From NCBI GenBank assembly GCA_914767715.1, contig OU612066.1, positions 29,300,283 through 29,364,282 of the forward strand: a DNA stretch of 64,000 nt. The letters run 5' to 3'. Positions 13,913-25,617 of the stretch are shown piece by piece. Position 1 is the stretch's first letter. Every line of letters starts with the position of its first letter. The position numbers were made by a program, and so were the translations under genes. Below the pieces are notes generated by a model. The model ran no database searches. It had not been told where the DNA came from and saw only the letters and a list, made by a program, of their open reading frames with translations. The DNA comes from Membranipora membranacea (taxonomy: Eukaryota; Bryozoa; Gymnolaemata; Cheilostomatida; Membraniporidae).

Positions 13913-15410
13913 CTAAATAGATTGTGTGTCTTTTATTATATTTATTTATTATTTTTGGTGCAATATTTTATAAGTTTTTACCCAGAGCACATTACACAAA
14001 CATTTTATTTCTCAGTGACTGAGATGAATACAATGACATACATACATATATCACAAGGAGTTGTCTGCAACTGCAGAAACTCCAACAACCAATCAGGTTG
14101 CATGATAATAGCAACCTTGTTTTAATTCTCTCTTTTATGTTCATGCTTTGATCTAACAAGTTGTGGTTTGTGGATTTTAAATCGATCAAATAAACACATT
14201 ATTGTTTACCGTCACAAACTGACAATTATACACTTTCTCTCTCCGCTTCAAAGATAAGGATGATGACAATGTTGGATCAGAATTGCATTCTTCCATAAAA
14301 TCACTACCATAGAAGCCGCAGCAAGAATAAACAAATGCACTACTGGTTACCAATGAGAAACAAAAAAAAATCTGAAATTGAGTTGCAATTAAATATATGG
14401 CAAAGTCTGATCTTAATCCAGGCAGGTCTGAACTGGATTTCCCCAAGCCTTTGTTGTTGCTGTTACCTTGCCATGGTAACACCTGAATGATTAGGCTTCA
14501 ATGCTAACATTGCTGTGTGTCACATGTTTGCTGCAGACCAAAAGTATTTATACTAAAGGGGCCGTCGGACGGTGGGCAAGAGTCTTGGGGGCTCAGACTA
14601 CATTTTTACTGGACTCTTAGTACTAAACGGCTAATGTGACATAGCAATACATTGTACATCTTCCACTGATGTTAAAATCATGAATAGCGTTTCTTTTTTC
14701 ATAGTTTGAAAGCTCTGGCAACGGTCCTAGGGAAGAGGTGTTCGATAACTGTAATATCCGATACACTCAGACTTATTTTCAAAATGATAATAGATTTAGA
14801 TAAACAAACAACTGCTTCTCAAACAGTGAGAATAAGGACTGGAATACCCAGCAGTTACAAAATTATGATGTGGTTTTGATTGAACACAAACAACTACTTA
14901 GCTGGTTGGATGAGTCCCCATGTTGTTCTTATTTTATCAGTATTTAAAAAAGTGAAACTTGGACCATCTGATAGTATTGATGAAGGTAGGTCATCCAATA
15001 TCATCCAATGTTATATGCTTATCCCCTTACACTAAATTATTTATAAAATAAATTGAAATTTGACTTATAATCATCTACTGGAGGAGTTATCTGCTTATTT
15101 ATCGAGGGTAAACGACTAATGTTACAAAGAATTCGTTTGGAGTGGAAAAAATATCAATATTAACCAGGAGCCTGGGGCATAAGGTATAATGACTTCAAAT
15201 ATGGTCATTTATCACCCAATCATCCGAACTGTATTTAGATAAATCGCCTGTATTTTCCAGAAGGCTATGGCAGAGGATCGGCTATATATACTTTTTATTG
15301 GCATCAAAAGTCATCTCATTCGAAATGTTTTGCACTAAGTGCCAGAAAACAATTTTTTTTTATAACAAAAAAGAGAAACAGAAGGGAAATAATATCATCA
15401 ATGATGCTGG
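13913..15410. other. No gene seen between two LINE fragments
   Basis: AT-rich sequence with small unrelated ORFs (13992-14189, 14186-14482, both minus) lacking recognisable domains or splice context. Apart from the LINE 3' tail at the left I see nothing I can name. Confidence 0.4.
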
Positions 15411-15803
15411 TCAAGTCGATAATATATGGTTGAAAAGTAAAGTTTTGAATGAACTGAACTTCTCTTTAGATCTCAAATGTAACGGTAAAGAATTGTATGT
15501 AGCAGAAACTTTGTATCTTAGATTGTCTGTATGATATAAAAGTAAATGTTTATCACGAAAATTGAACTTGGTAGTGTTTTTAAATCCTCTATATATAAAT
15601 GGAGGTGTTAAAAAATTGTTTATCTTATGCGCAAAAAGTGAAGTGAAATAACAAACAAGCTTAGGAAGAGGTAGGAGTTGTAATGATTGTGTAATGGATT
15701 CGGTTGAAATGAGATAATATGGGATGTAATGCACATTGGCGATAATGCGTAAAGCCCGTTTTTGCAACAAAAATAATCTATTGAGGGCATTATTGCAGGA
15801 CAA
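15411..15803 (-). mobile_element. 5'-truncated LINE, RT C-terminal fragment
   Basis: A minus-strand frame reads SCNNALNRLFLLQKRALRII followed by YRYLSTES-type text, FAHKINNFLTPPFI and a terminal SFKTLLFNHILST. The LFLLQKRALRII motif and the YxxLPxxLR-like NSLPLHLR near the end are characteristic of the C-terminal region of CR1/jockey-group LINE ORF2. It begins without a start codon, at a short TTGCCAATGA repeat (15797-15840), and is a different family from the fragment at 13.4 kb. Confidence 0.75.
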
Positions 15804-15840
15804 GTTGCCAATGAACTGCCAATGAAGTTGCCAATGAGCT

Positions 15841-16362
15841 ATGGACCATGAACTGCCGAGACCAGAACTCTTAAAACTGATGCATGCTAAATATAGAGAA
15901 ATAATTGAGAAAATACCATCTGCAGCTCAAAGGGAGATCAGCTGGAAGGCAGATAGAAGGGAAAGGCTAACCAGCACAAATTTTGTAAGCGTATCAAAAA
16001 TGAGAGCAAATACAAAGCCAACTGCAACAGTACGTGACCTTCTCTACTCTAATTTTAACGGTTATTCTGCTACCCAGTAATGACCTTGATGCAGAAAAGG
16101 ACAGCGAGCAATAGTACGAACTGTACCCCAACAATCAAGGGGTTAGTGGCATTTCTATTTCACATCCTGGACTCACTACAACATCAAGCTCACCAGAGTT
16201 GGCGGCATTCCCTGATGGTGTTTTGACTTGTGACCCAGGCAGCTCGGGTATTCCCCATGAGTTTATAGTTGAATACAAAAACCCTAAAAGTCTCATTAAT
16301 GGTATAAACGGAGGGTACAAAATGCCATCACTTCACAGCAAGGAGTTTGCCTCATGGTAATT
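15841..16362 (+). pseudogene. Degenerate YqaJ-type viral-recombinase/exonuclease domain
   Basis: Frame 1 (15841-16080) reads REISWKADRRERLTSTNF, VSKMRANTKP and TVRDLLYSNFNGYSATQ, matching the N-terminal half of YqaJ-like nucleases found in invertebrate mobile elements (W..ER..RLTASNFG..cKMR.tT...T...LLYS.F.gnaAT). A stop and frameshift follow. The second part reads GISISHPGLTTTSSSPELAA, then FPDGVLTCDP and EFIVEYKNPKSL, matching the HP.LaaSPDGL...vEiKcP block that carries the catalytic Asp and Glu-x-Lys. The expected Glu-Ile-Lys has become EYK. At least one frameshift and two in-frame stops mean it is not functional. It is probably a relic of a captured transposon or virus-like gene. Confidence 0.7.
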
Positions 16363-18538
16363 GAACATAGCCAGTACAAGCTAAAGGAGAACCATAACTA
16401 CTACTATCAAGTACAGGGAGCCATGATGGCTATAAATACAACATGGTGCTTTTTTGTTGTTAGAGGCTATGATGCTTCTATGGTTGTTGTCAGCTGTTTT
16501 CTGGCAGTCAGTGCTGCCTAAGCTTGAATTTTTTTTCTTCAATGCTCTTCTGCCTGAATGGCACACCCTCTCTATCACTTCAATAAACTGCTTCGCCCGC
16601 TGTTCGTTGGCTATGACCCTATGGTTTTAGACAGAGAAATAAATAATTTAGACCTACTCAATATGACAGTACATGTATCACTAATGTTATCCCCTATATA
16701 AAATCATGGTACCCTTGCCTTTATATCCATAAGCTCCATTTTATTTCTGATATGTGACTCCGTTTGAAATGTAAATGTGCTCTTTCACTATCCAATATTT
16801 AGTAAACTGCATAATATTAATTTTACACAGTTTCAATGTTTTTGTCATTTAGAGGTCTGTATGAAAGCAATGATGAAACTAATGAAAGACGCACCTTGAT
16901 TTTTTTCACCAAATTCTAAACAGGAAGATTTTCAGTTTTTTTATTTTGTTACACTGTTTGCCACATAGTTTCTATAAAAAGAAAGACACTCTTCACATAC
17001 AACAATAAAGTACATTGTAGAGTCACTGCAATGGCTTGAAGTTAATCATCAAATCCTACTGTGTTAGACATTTAGACATTTAGACATTTGTTTAGACATG
17101 CACTGTTATGAAATACTGTTCAGAGTTTATACATCAGGACTATTTTTTTGTTACGCTGATGCTGCCATTGCGCATTTATACCAATTAAAGGTGGTGAGGC
17201 GTCTGAGCCAGATACTCCTGGTATTTGGCCCCTCATATAAGATTGCATTAAAAAGGGGTAAATAAAAATTTTGTAATTATCATAGTAGCCACCAAATCGC
17301 TGATAATACTAATCTGAGGGTTGTAATATTCAAACAAAACAATTGCCTACATTTCGGTTCAAAAATCAATTAAATCTAACAACTGAGTCCCAAGTTAGCG
17401 TTCCAAGTGAGGCATGACCTTAACCTATTCTGTCAGGCAAGATTGTGTTATGGTAACCCCCCCCCCCCCCCCCAAACAACAGTCATTTATTATTATTATA
17501 AATATTATTATGGTGTAAATTATTTGGAATACGGTCGGGTATATATGGTTGATACATTGCATCGATGTCAAAGAACTTCTTATTCATAAAAAGACTATGG
17601 CTAGGAGATTCAATATCCCTGATAGGTGATAAGTGACAGAGGCAGGTGCAGCTTTGGAGATTTCCTGAGGTAGTCCATGTAAAGTGACAGTGACAGTGAA
17701 CATGATGATTATGCTCTGGGGCGGCTACAGCGGCTTCAAACAAGTAGTGATTGGAGAAACAAGACAAGACGACAATTATTTTCCTGGATGGAGTGACAAA
17801 GAACCAATATGGTGAGCTGCTGCGCAGGCAAGACAGAGATGGCATGAGCAGTATTACAGCTGTAGACTGGTGCCTCTGTAATTGCTGCTGTGTGCCAATG
17901 ATGTTTGCCAAAAGTCCCTTTGATGTCAGCTGCTGCAAGGAGTCTGAAGAAATAATGGCTGTGTGCTGAGAACAATTTATTTTCAGATACAGGGCAATAT
18001 CAATGTTTAACACTTCACCCATAATTTTTCCGTAGATCACTGTATACAACAATGCTTGATAGATTTGCCTACTGGTGTATTGTGCAATAACCACATCATC
18101 AGTACCTGGAGATGAAAATGGCTGAGATGCTAATCAATTGATTGCACGATAGATAATTAACAATGCAGCTATGTTATGGACTTTACCCACAATTCAAACC
18201 ACAAACCAGATTTTCAGGGATCCGGGTTGCTTGTTGGTCAGTTTTTTTGCACATTCCGATAAGGAACCCAAATAATGTCATATCATTCAGTGGAAAACAC
18301 TAGTTTAAGCGCTCAAACAATGGGGGGGGGGGGGGGGTGCTGGTAGAGACATTTCATAGGGGAGGCAGGGAGGCACTGCCTACCCCAGAAAGTTCAATGC
18401 AATGGCCTAAATATACTATAATTGAATAATCAATTTCATAATATGCTATTTCCATTGCTTATTATATGCCTCTAATTGCTTAGGGTGAAGCTAACAGCAC
18501 CTTTCCTAGTGATGCTTCAGACTCGCCCGGGACTTTTG
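16363..18538. other. Unassigned region with two opposed homopolymer tracts
   Basis: No homology recognised. A 17-bp C tract (17457-17473) and a 16-bp G tract (18322-18337) face each other 850 bp apart. Between them a minus frame at 17483-18094 stays open for 203 codons but lacks an ATG at its start and shows no domain. It may be a decayed element ORF. Confidence 0.35.
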
Positions 18539-18539
18539 C

Positions 18540-19088
18540 CCGGGTTCTGGAAAAAGCGGAAAGGCGGAAAATCAGTTTCATCGCGGAAAAGCGTTTTCCG
18601 CGTTTTCGAAAATGCGGAAAATCGTTTTTCACCTTGAATTTGTTGATAATGCTAAAAAAAACTACTGGAAAGACATTGAGACATCACCACTGTATCATAT
18701 GAGTGATTTTGGTAAAAATCAAGTGATAAAAATAATTTTTTTGGAAAATGCGGAAAATATTTTTTTCCTCAAAAATTGATCTCAATGCATAGAAAATGAA
18801 CTGTAACCCTTTAAGATATCATCGTCATCTTTTAACGGCCTGAATTTCAGGTTTTTTCATTTTTGGAAAATGCGGAAAATCGTTTTTCACCTTGAATTTG
18901 ATGATGATGCTAAAAAGAACTACTGGAAAGACATTGAGACATCACCACTGTATCATATGAGTGTTTTTGATAAAAATCAAGTGATAAAAATAATTTTTTT
19001 GGAAAATGCTGAAAATTTTTTTTCAATTGATTTTTCCTTTTCCGCCATGAAACTGATTTTCCGCCTTTCCGCGTTTTCCAGAACCCGG
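18540..19088. mobile_element. MITE-like element with ~50 bp terminal inverted repeats
   Basis: The left end (18540-18590) and right end (19038-19088) are inverted copies of each other: CCGGGTTCTGGAAAA then GCGGAAAGGCGGAAAATCAG, with only a few mismatches. Inside are two direct copies of ~150 bp (18609-18761 and 18865-19015) sharing CACCTTGAATTTG and AAAGACATTGAGACATCACC. It is rich in GCGGAAAA/TTTTCCGC motifs, so it would fold extensively. No transposase ORF. The open frames over it on both strands (18870-19191) are by-products of repeat composition. Confidence 0.75.
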
Positions 19089-19094
19089 AGGAAA

Positions 19095-20660
19095 GTATGG
19101 TATGGAGGAGTTCAAAATCAAAATGTGCACCATCGGTCTCTCGCAGCTTTAACAAGCTGCTAAACGATAATTTCCGCCTACAGCTAAACAATCAGCATTT
19201 AGTCACCGAGTCTTTCTCAGTTCTCTAACTTTATACACATTCAGGTATACACCATATGTTTTTTTTGTGGTTCTGTAATAGACTAGCTGCTACTTTTTTC
19301 TACTGTAAAAAAACAACAAAACATAGCAATACCTGGTTATATTATGACCATATCATATTCAGCTTATGTAAATATAATCATTATTACTTAGCTTTATCAA
19401 GATCATCAACTTTTGATTGCCAGGTCAGGTAATTGCGAGGTTTTCAATATTTATGATTTTAGCATTTAAGTAGTTCATGACTGTTATACAAAGCATTCGT
19501 TTAACACAAACGCATAATTCGATACAACATATTCATATTCATTTGAATTTTATATTTTATGAATATTTGTAGAATCACTTTGCAAACCTTTATGGCGATA
19601 AACTTTGAGTATATATATTGTTTTGAAACAGTATTTTGCAAACTGAAACTTAACATTAGTGATATACCGGCAAGTTCCAATGGTAGTCTTTGAAAGTAAA
19701 TAAGGTTGATTAAAATGAGATGTTCTTATCATGCACCCCATCCCAAAGCAATGGCGGAGAAATATTTGATGTCTTAATGGCAAGACCTACAATGCTTGCA
19801 TGCTGAAGGTCGGGGACTCTAACCAACTGAGCCACCCCCTACTCCTAAGGGAGAAAATCAATGACCACAAGCTAGGCTTTTTGATACAGCTTGCTCAATG
19901 GCTGTTATAAACCACGTAGTGAATATATTTCACTTAAGTCCTTAAAATATGTAATAATAGCCACATTGTCTTCTAAGATAAGGAAATTGTAAAATCTAGG
20001 ACCAATCAACTGAGAAAGAATCAGTTAATGCGATGAGAAAACAATTAAAAATACAAAGTTCAAGGTGAAGACAATCCGGAACAAATGGGAAAAAGTTTGT
20101 GGCTTTAACTCCCATAAACATGGAGACTAAAGTGTTTGTTGACCTTCATCACTTGATCTCATGACTGAATGAAACACGCACTGTAAAGACAGCTAGTGAT
20201 CAAAACTCACTGATACTGATATATTGTATTATCCTAGCTGTCTGATATAAATTCAGCACTAAAGTCACCCAGAATCAACTCAATACAAGCTCTCCTCTTA
20301 TCTGAGAGACGCAACACCAGAGTGACTTTTTGGAAAGCGTCACTTCGGCTTATGTAAATCAATCAATTATGAGCTACGGTTGTCCTCTCTCAATCGGCTT
20401 GATTGGATGGGACATTGAACTGTGTTGTTAATTCAGACCCTTTGATAAATTCTAAAATTTCAAATTCAGAAATATTACACTTTATATGGTTTGGGCATTG
20501 GGTTTTGATCCTGGATTTTAAATAAACAATGTTCACCTAGTTTGTGATAACATTTTGGAGTCGTTTTCCCAACATCAAGGAAATGATAACTTTTAATGTT
20601 TTGTTGAAAGTTGGGCATTGCAGCTTTTTCCTGAACCCTCTGGTCACCATGAACTTCCAA
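19095..20660 (-). pseudogene. Decayed duplicate of the NAT9 3' end (last exon and flanks)
   Basis: This segment aligns collinearly, with many substitutions and indels, to 49005-50090. Shared anchors include TATGGAGGAGTTCA, ACAGCTAGTGATC, TCACTTCGGCTTAT and TTTCCCAACATCAAGG. The duplicated last exon (about 20240-20350, minus) can be read as SRSDAFQKVTLVLRLSDKRR, against SRSEAFQEVTLELRLTEEMR in NAT9. The first four NAT9 exons are absent, so it cannot encode the enzyme. The left edge of the similarity coincides with the right end of the MITE at 19088. A tRNA-like 5' SINE head lies inside at about 19798-19840. Confidence 0.8.
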
Positions 20661-22307
20661 ATTGAAATTTGTGAACCTTGAAAACTTTGAGTTTTAAGTT
20701 TTTCCAACCTTCAAACAGATCTTATCAAGACAGGTCATGGCACAAGCTAATAAACACCAAACAGGAATGTGTAGAAAATTGAATGCTCAAACAAAAAATT
20801 GATCATAATTATCATACTGAGGGAATATCGCAATGCATAAACCGAATCCATACCTACGTAATTCTCTCTCATGATTAACATAAATATCAATAGTGATGTA
20901 TGTCAGCTTTTCTGTTATATTGTTATCCATCTAAAAAGTTAAGGACTTATGCAAGAGATTAGGATTAAATACCAAAGTCGGTCACGCACATCCATTTCAG
21001 TAAGAAACAAAGAAATGAGGCAAGTATTACCACAGAAATAAAATTGACTCTCCTCAATCTAGATAACAGCTGACTCTGGAGAAAATAGAAGTTTTTGCCG
21101 AGGATTGACAACAACATTCTCTGGTCCACTGTCTCACACGGTATTATTTTCAATCTCATGCCTCCTGAATAAATCATATATCCCATACATGTGGTGGTTC
21201 TTATCAACAGGGTAACACGTTCACAATATAAAAGATGAGTACGTAATTACCACAGGGAAAAAATTGTTGTATGTTATAGGATACTGATTAGGTACTACTT
21301 CTCAGTTATTTAAAGTCAAAAATGCTCAGTTGTAGTTATCTCCTCCTTACTTTTCCAAAAGCTATCTCCTTCCTACAGTTTTTAATTCAGAATAACCACA
21401 TTTGGTCACCTGGATCGTTAGTCAATCAGCTAACTATTCATTTATCTCTTTCTGTAAAAAACTCCAAATCTGACAAAAAATCTCCAAGTTCGTGTTTTTC
21501 TGTTTGGGCAGAACTACACTTCGACATGGTAACTCACAGAGATCTGGTTTTTTTTGGAGCATCAGTTCATCACATAATCTAAATGAGCTTTTGAGGGCAT
21601 GTTTGAAATATTTTTTTAACATATTTAAAATTGCGATTTACTTTTTCATTACGGTGTTTATTTCATCCATCAGTGCAGTGGCAATGTTGGGCAAGGCAGT
21701 GCAAAGAGCCTATATATTTGTAGTTTCTATGCCATTGTGTACAGTTTCAAACAAATTCTAATTGCCTTTTATCAAAGGAGTGGAGCAATTTACAAATGAC
21801 AATGGAGATGCTATACTGAACTTAAACAAAAGAATATTTATGTTGGTTGATATAAGTTTTCAGTATAGATCGTGGTGTCCCATCAGTCACCCATCAAATT
21901 CTATCAGAATGACTATAGACCTCAAAATAATTAATATTATTAATATTCCGAAACATGGTTTGGATTTGGCTTTTTCAGTGGATAATGTTCAATGATAGCA
22001 TTTTCAAACTACACCCAAATGTTTGAGCTTAAATTTTACTCCAATGTCATCCCAATATTTTTATTATTGAAAAACACTAATGTAACTATGCTGGATGCGT
22101 ATAGGATTATGATAACTGTGTGTCTGGAGGGCTCACCCTTAATAACACACATGATATTCTATGGGAAATATTCTGCTGCATTTTCAGTGAGCTGGTTTCT
22201 GTATGTTCGACCTTGGTGTATCTATCACCATTAAGGAATTGCAGTCCTGAAATAACCATTGACAGCATTCATGTTACGGTTGAATTTGTACATTTGTTTA
22301 AAAATCG
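20661..22307. other. Chain of short plus-strand ORFs, unrecognised
   Basis: Successive plus-strand ORFs at 21322-21582, 21492-21761, 21762-21995, 21992-22234 and 22120-22344 follow each other in shifting frames, which could mark one frameshift-ridden ancient ORF. No residue pattern I know is present and no exon-intron structure fits. I make no functional call. Confidence 0.3.
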
Positions 22308-22925
22308 TGCCCTGGGACTGCATCTATACTGCAACAAGTTATAATGTTGTTACTTTTGAGGATTCGGTTAGCCAAACAGGTGGGCTGCCTCAATAAACAA
22401 CAAATCTGAGATGGCCTCCAAACAAAATTGGAAGCAATTCTTCACGCAGTGCATTGAAACGATCCAAGTACAATTGAGACCTCTGCTGGATGAAGATATC
22501 AGTTAGAGCAATTACAGACATTGTTTTCTCAGAGTAAATTTTCTAATCCCTCAAGAAAATCTTATTTGTAAACAACCAGTGTATTGCAGTCTCTGTGTTT
22601 CATTACAGGGAAAGAATTTGTTACTGTTGTGCCTTGTTTATCTTTTCCAAAGGATTTAAAGGCAATGTAATTTTAGAATACCTGAGGATTACCTTTGTGT
22701 CTCAAGACTTGTTGCTTCTTATGATATTTATGTGTTATAGCATTATTACATCAGATCAAAATTGAAGGTTGAATTAAATCAGATGTCTTGTCGCAAGCAA
22801 CATCCTGGAGCATAGGCGGCAAAATTTGTTGCCTTAGTGGCCAGGCCGCAATATCTGCGCCAGGTTGCTCTCTGTTTGCAGGCAGGTCGGAGCACACCTG
22901 GGTTCCAACCATAGCCCAGTGCTAG
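22308..22925 (+). repeat. Direct duplication, copy 1
   Basis: Nearly identical to 23288-23865: both begin TGCCCTGGGACTGCATCTAT and end in a tRNA-promoter-like block with CACCTGGGTTCCAACC. This copy carries about 70 bp near 22715-22760 that is missing from copy 2. The 3' part has B-box-like GGTTCCAACC, so a tRNA-derived SINE is probably included. Confidence 0.8.
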
Positions 22926-23287
22926 ACAATTTGTAATCCTGCTCAGTCCAAATATATTTTCCAACCAGCATTCCAAGCCCGAAACCCCAGTTCTGATACA
23001 AAAAATTTAGCCCATATTGGGTGCCCCGTTTTTTTATACCAATTTTATTGCATCTAAAATATCATATCATATTATGTTGAATCAATAGGCTTTAGTGGCT
23101 GGCTACTCATATATTTACATTTTTGCAATCGACCATGACACCTTGTCGACATTCAATTATCCACACTCTCTTTACTCAACAAAAACATGGTCCATGCTTC
23201 TAAAAAGTTATACAATGTTGCGATCACTTCACTCTTGGTTAGCCGGGTAAACCTTCTTCCGGGAGTTATTGCACAATCAAGTAGAGT

Positions 23288-23865
23288 GTGCCCTGGGACT
23301 GCATCTATACTGCAACAAGTTATAATGTCGTTACTTTTGAGGATTCGGTTAGCCAAACAGGTGGGCTGCCTCAATAAACAACAAATCTGAGATGGCCTCC
23401 AAACAAAATCTGAAGCAATTCTCCATGCGGTGCATTGAAACGATCCAAGTACAATTGAGACCTAAGCTGGATGAAGAATTATCAGTTAGAGCAATTACAG
23501 ACATTGTTTTCTCACAGTAAATTTTCTAATCCCTCAAGAAAATCTTATTTGTAAACAACCAGTTGTATTACAGTCTCTGTGTTTCATTACAGGGAAAAAA
23601 ATTTGTTGCTGTTGTGCCTTGTTTATCTTTTCCAAATTAAAGGCAATGTAATATTAGAATATCAAAACCTGAGGATAACCTTTGTGTCTCAAGACTGATT
23701 AAAATTGAAGGTTGATTTAAATCAGATGTCTTGTCACAAGCCACATCCCTGAGCATAGGCGGCGAAATTCGTTGCCTTAGTGGCCAGGCCACAATATCTG
23801 CGCCAGGTTGCTCTCTATTTGCAGGCAGGTCGGCGCACACCTGGGTGCCAACCAAAGCCCAGTAG
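23288..23865 (+). repeat. Direct duplication, copy 2
   Basis: Second copy of the unit at 22308-22925, about 360 bp downstream of copy 1. An open plus frame (23187-23390) enters this copy from the left and ends with LAKQVGCLNKQQI; copy 1 keeps the same reading. This suggests both descend from one former coding or element sequence, which I could not identify. Confidence 0.8.
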
Positions 23866-24559
23866 ACGATGGACCGCAGACACATTTGATATGAGGCACT
23901 TTCGATAAATTTAAGGTTCAATGATTGCACAGACCAAGGGTACATTGTGGCAGCATCATTCAAGGATTGTAAAAGTTAATCCTATTGTAAAAACTGCGAC
24001 AATACTGCCTTCCTAGCTATACCCACCGTATCAATTTAGCTAGGATAGTTAGGTGTAATTTAAGCATAAAACTTCATGTCTAATTGTGGAGTAAGGCTGT
24101 ACAAAGAGAAATTTTTATGAGAGAGCCTGCATATTCTATTTTTTACTGTAATCAAAAACTTTGAATTCAGTTCATTCTCCAGAACCCTATAATTGTGACA
24201 AATAGATGAAAGGAGTTTTTGGCATCAAGCTTCCCATAACTTTCCCCTTGATGCAAAGCTCGCAGGTACCTTGACCAAGGAGTAAAAAACTCTTTCCTTG
24301 ACTATTGTTAAAAAATTTACTCTGAATCCCTTTACTCTGTGAAGCAGTCTATCCACATGCTTGAAACTAAAATGTTTTACACAGATAGATAGATGGGGTG
24401 ATAACTCTATACTGCAAATGAGCCACCAAATTTCAACAATAAGAGAAGACAACTTCTTAGCCCAAGATTTGCCCAAATTGACTTTAATGAACTGAGTTGT
24501 TTCATCATTGCAATGTAATCGAAAAAATTCAGAACAAGCAACAAGGCAAATTATCTGAA
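23866..24559. other. No supported gene
   Basis: A minus ORF at 24225-24581 (118 codons) has no recognisable motif and overlaps the start of a dispersed repeat. Otherwise I see nothing. Confidence 0.35.
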
Positions 24560-25010
24560 AATCAGATTCAAAAATTAGCATTTTTTACCTGTTTCATACC
24601 AATAGTTTTTCCTGGTTTCCTTGATCAAATAAACAATTATCCCACCTGTGGTAAGTATTTGTATTTAAGTTCCTCTAGGAGTGTATTTTGAGCCAATAAT
24701 GGCACATTGTTATATTATCTTGAGTCCTCTGCTTTATTCAACAAGCTAACCACCCAGTACATAGTGAAGCAGTATACTGCAGTTTTTGCTGGTTGTTGGT
24801 TAGTTAAAGAGCTCTAACTCCGGTGGTTCAGTGGCATTACATTATCATGATGATAATGTAATGCCACCGGAGTTAGAGCTCTTTAACTAGTTTTTGGATG
24901 GATTGTATTCCATGTACTGAACTCACAATATTATTTGCATAATATCATGCATTATCTGAGGGGTTACCAAGTCCTAAAATTTCTTGTAGATTTAAAAGAA
25001 AATTGCTGCA
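24560..25010 (+). repeat. Dispersed repeat copy A, interrupted by a palindrome
   Basis: Similar to 32640-33000: both contain TTTTTTACCTGTTTCATA, CCCACCTGTGGTAA, AGGAGTGTAT, CAACAAGCTAA and a shared right end with TTGTATTC. Copy A has an 89 bp palindromic insert (24801-24889) that copy B lacks. Neither copy has coding content I recognise. Confidence 0.7.
24801..24889. mobile_element. Near-perfect hairpin insertion (89 bp)
   Basis: TAGTTAAAGAGCTCTAACTC on the left is answered by its exact reverse complement on the right. The centre is ATTATCATGATGATAAT, and the only asymmetry is an extra 8-nt TTCAGTGG in the left arm. It interrupts the dispersed repeat relative to 32640-33000, with a possible TA target duplication. 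GGTGGTTCAGTGG in the left arm equals the A-box region of eukaryotic tRNA-Gly. Confidence 0.7.
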
Positions 25011-25617
25011 TCGAATTTTGCTTGACACTGAAGACCAAGGACCAACAATAGAGTCATTTATGTCATAAAGGGGAGAGGAACAGATTTATTTAAAGGCTAA
25101 AATTTTTCTAATAAACCAACGAACTCTTGTCCGGCAGCGGTGTCAAACTTGCAGTGGTGGCATTGATAAATATGCCGCAAATTTCACAGACCACAAACAT
25201 TTGATTGTGAAATCAATGGCTACGTCAATGTAATAAAAACTGAATATACCATCTGCTCAAATTTCAGTGAATTAAGGCGATTGGAGTAGAAATCCTGGAT
25301 TGAGGTAAAAGCCTTGATGATTATTCTAAGCCTCTTATTTTGTGGGAGCAGGAAATGCGCAGTCCTCTACATCTAGTAATGATTTCATTGAACCACCAAT
25401 CAGATGAAGGAGAAGCAGTACAAAGGGTAGGGGATTAGCATTGTCCTCAGCTTCATTATTATCATAAATCACTAAAACAAAAAATGCATAGTCTTTATAA
25501 GTTTTTTTTTTTTTTTATCAACTTTATTTTTGCTATTCAAGGCCTTTTCAGGCAAATGAGAATATGCTTGCAGTATTTGGGATAACATTTATCACATCTA
25601 TTTAGCGCACTCCTGTA

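Noticed and set aside
17483-18094. 203-codon minus ORF as a gene
   Set aside because: No ATG at the start, no domain, runs into a TTA-repeat end; kept only as an open frame of interest between homopolymers.
18870-19191. Opposed ~95-codon ORFs
   Set aside because: They lie in the low-complexity GCGGAAAA-rich inverted-repeat element and mirror each other.
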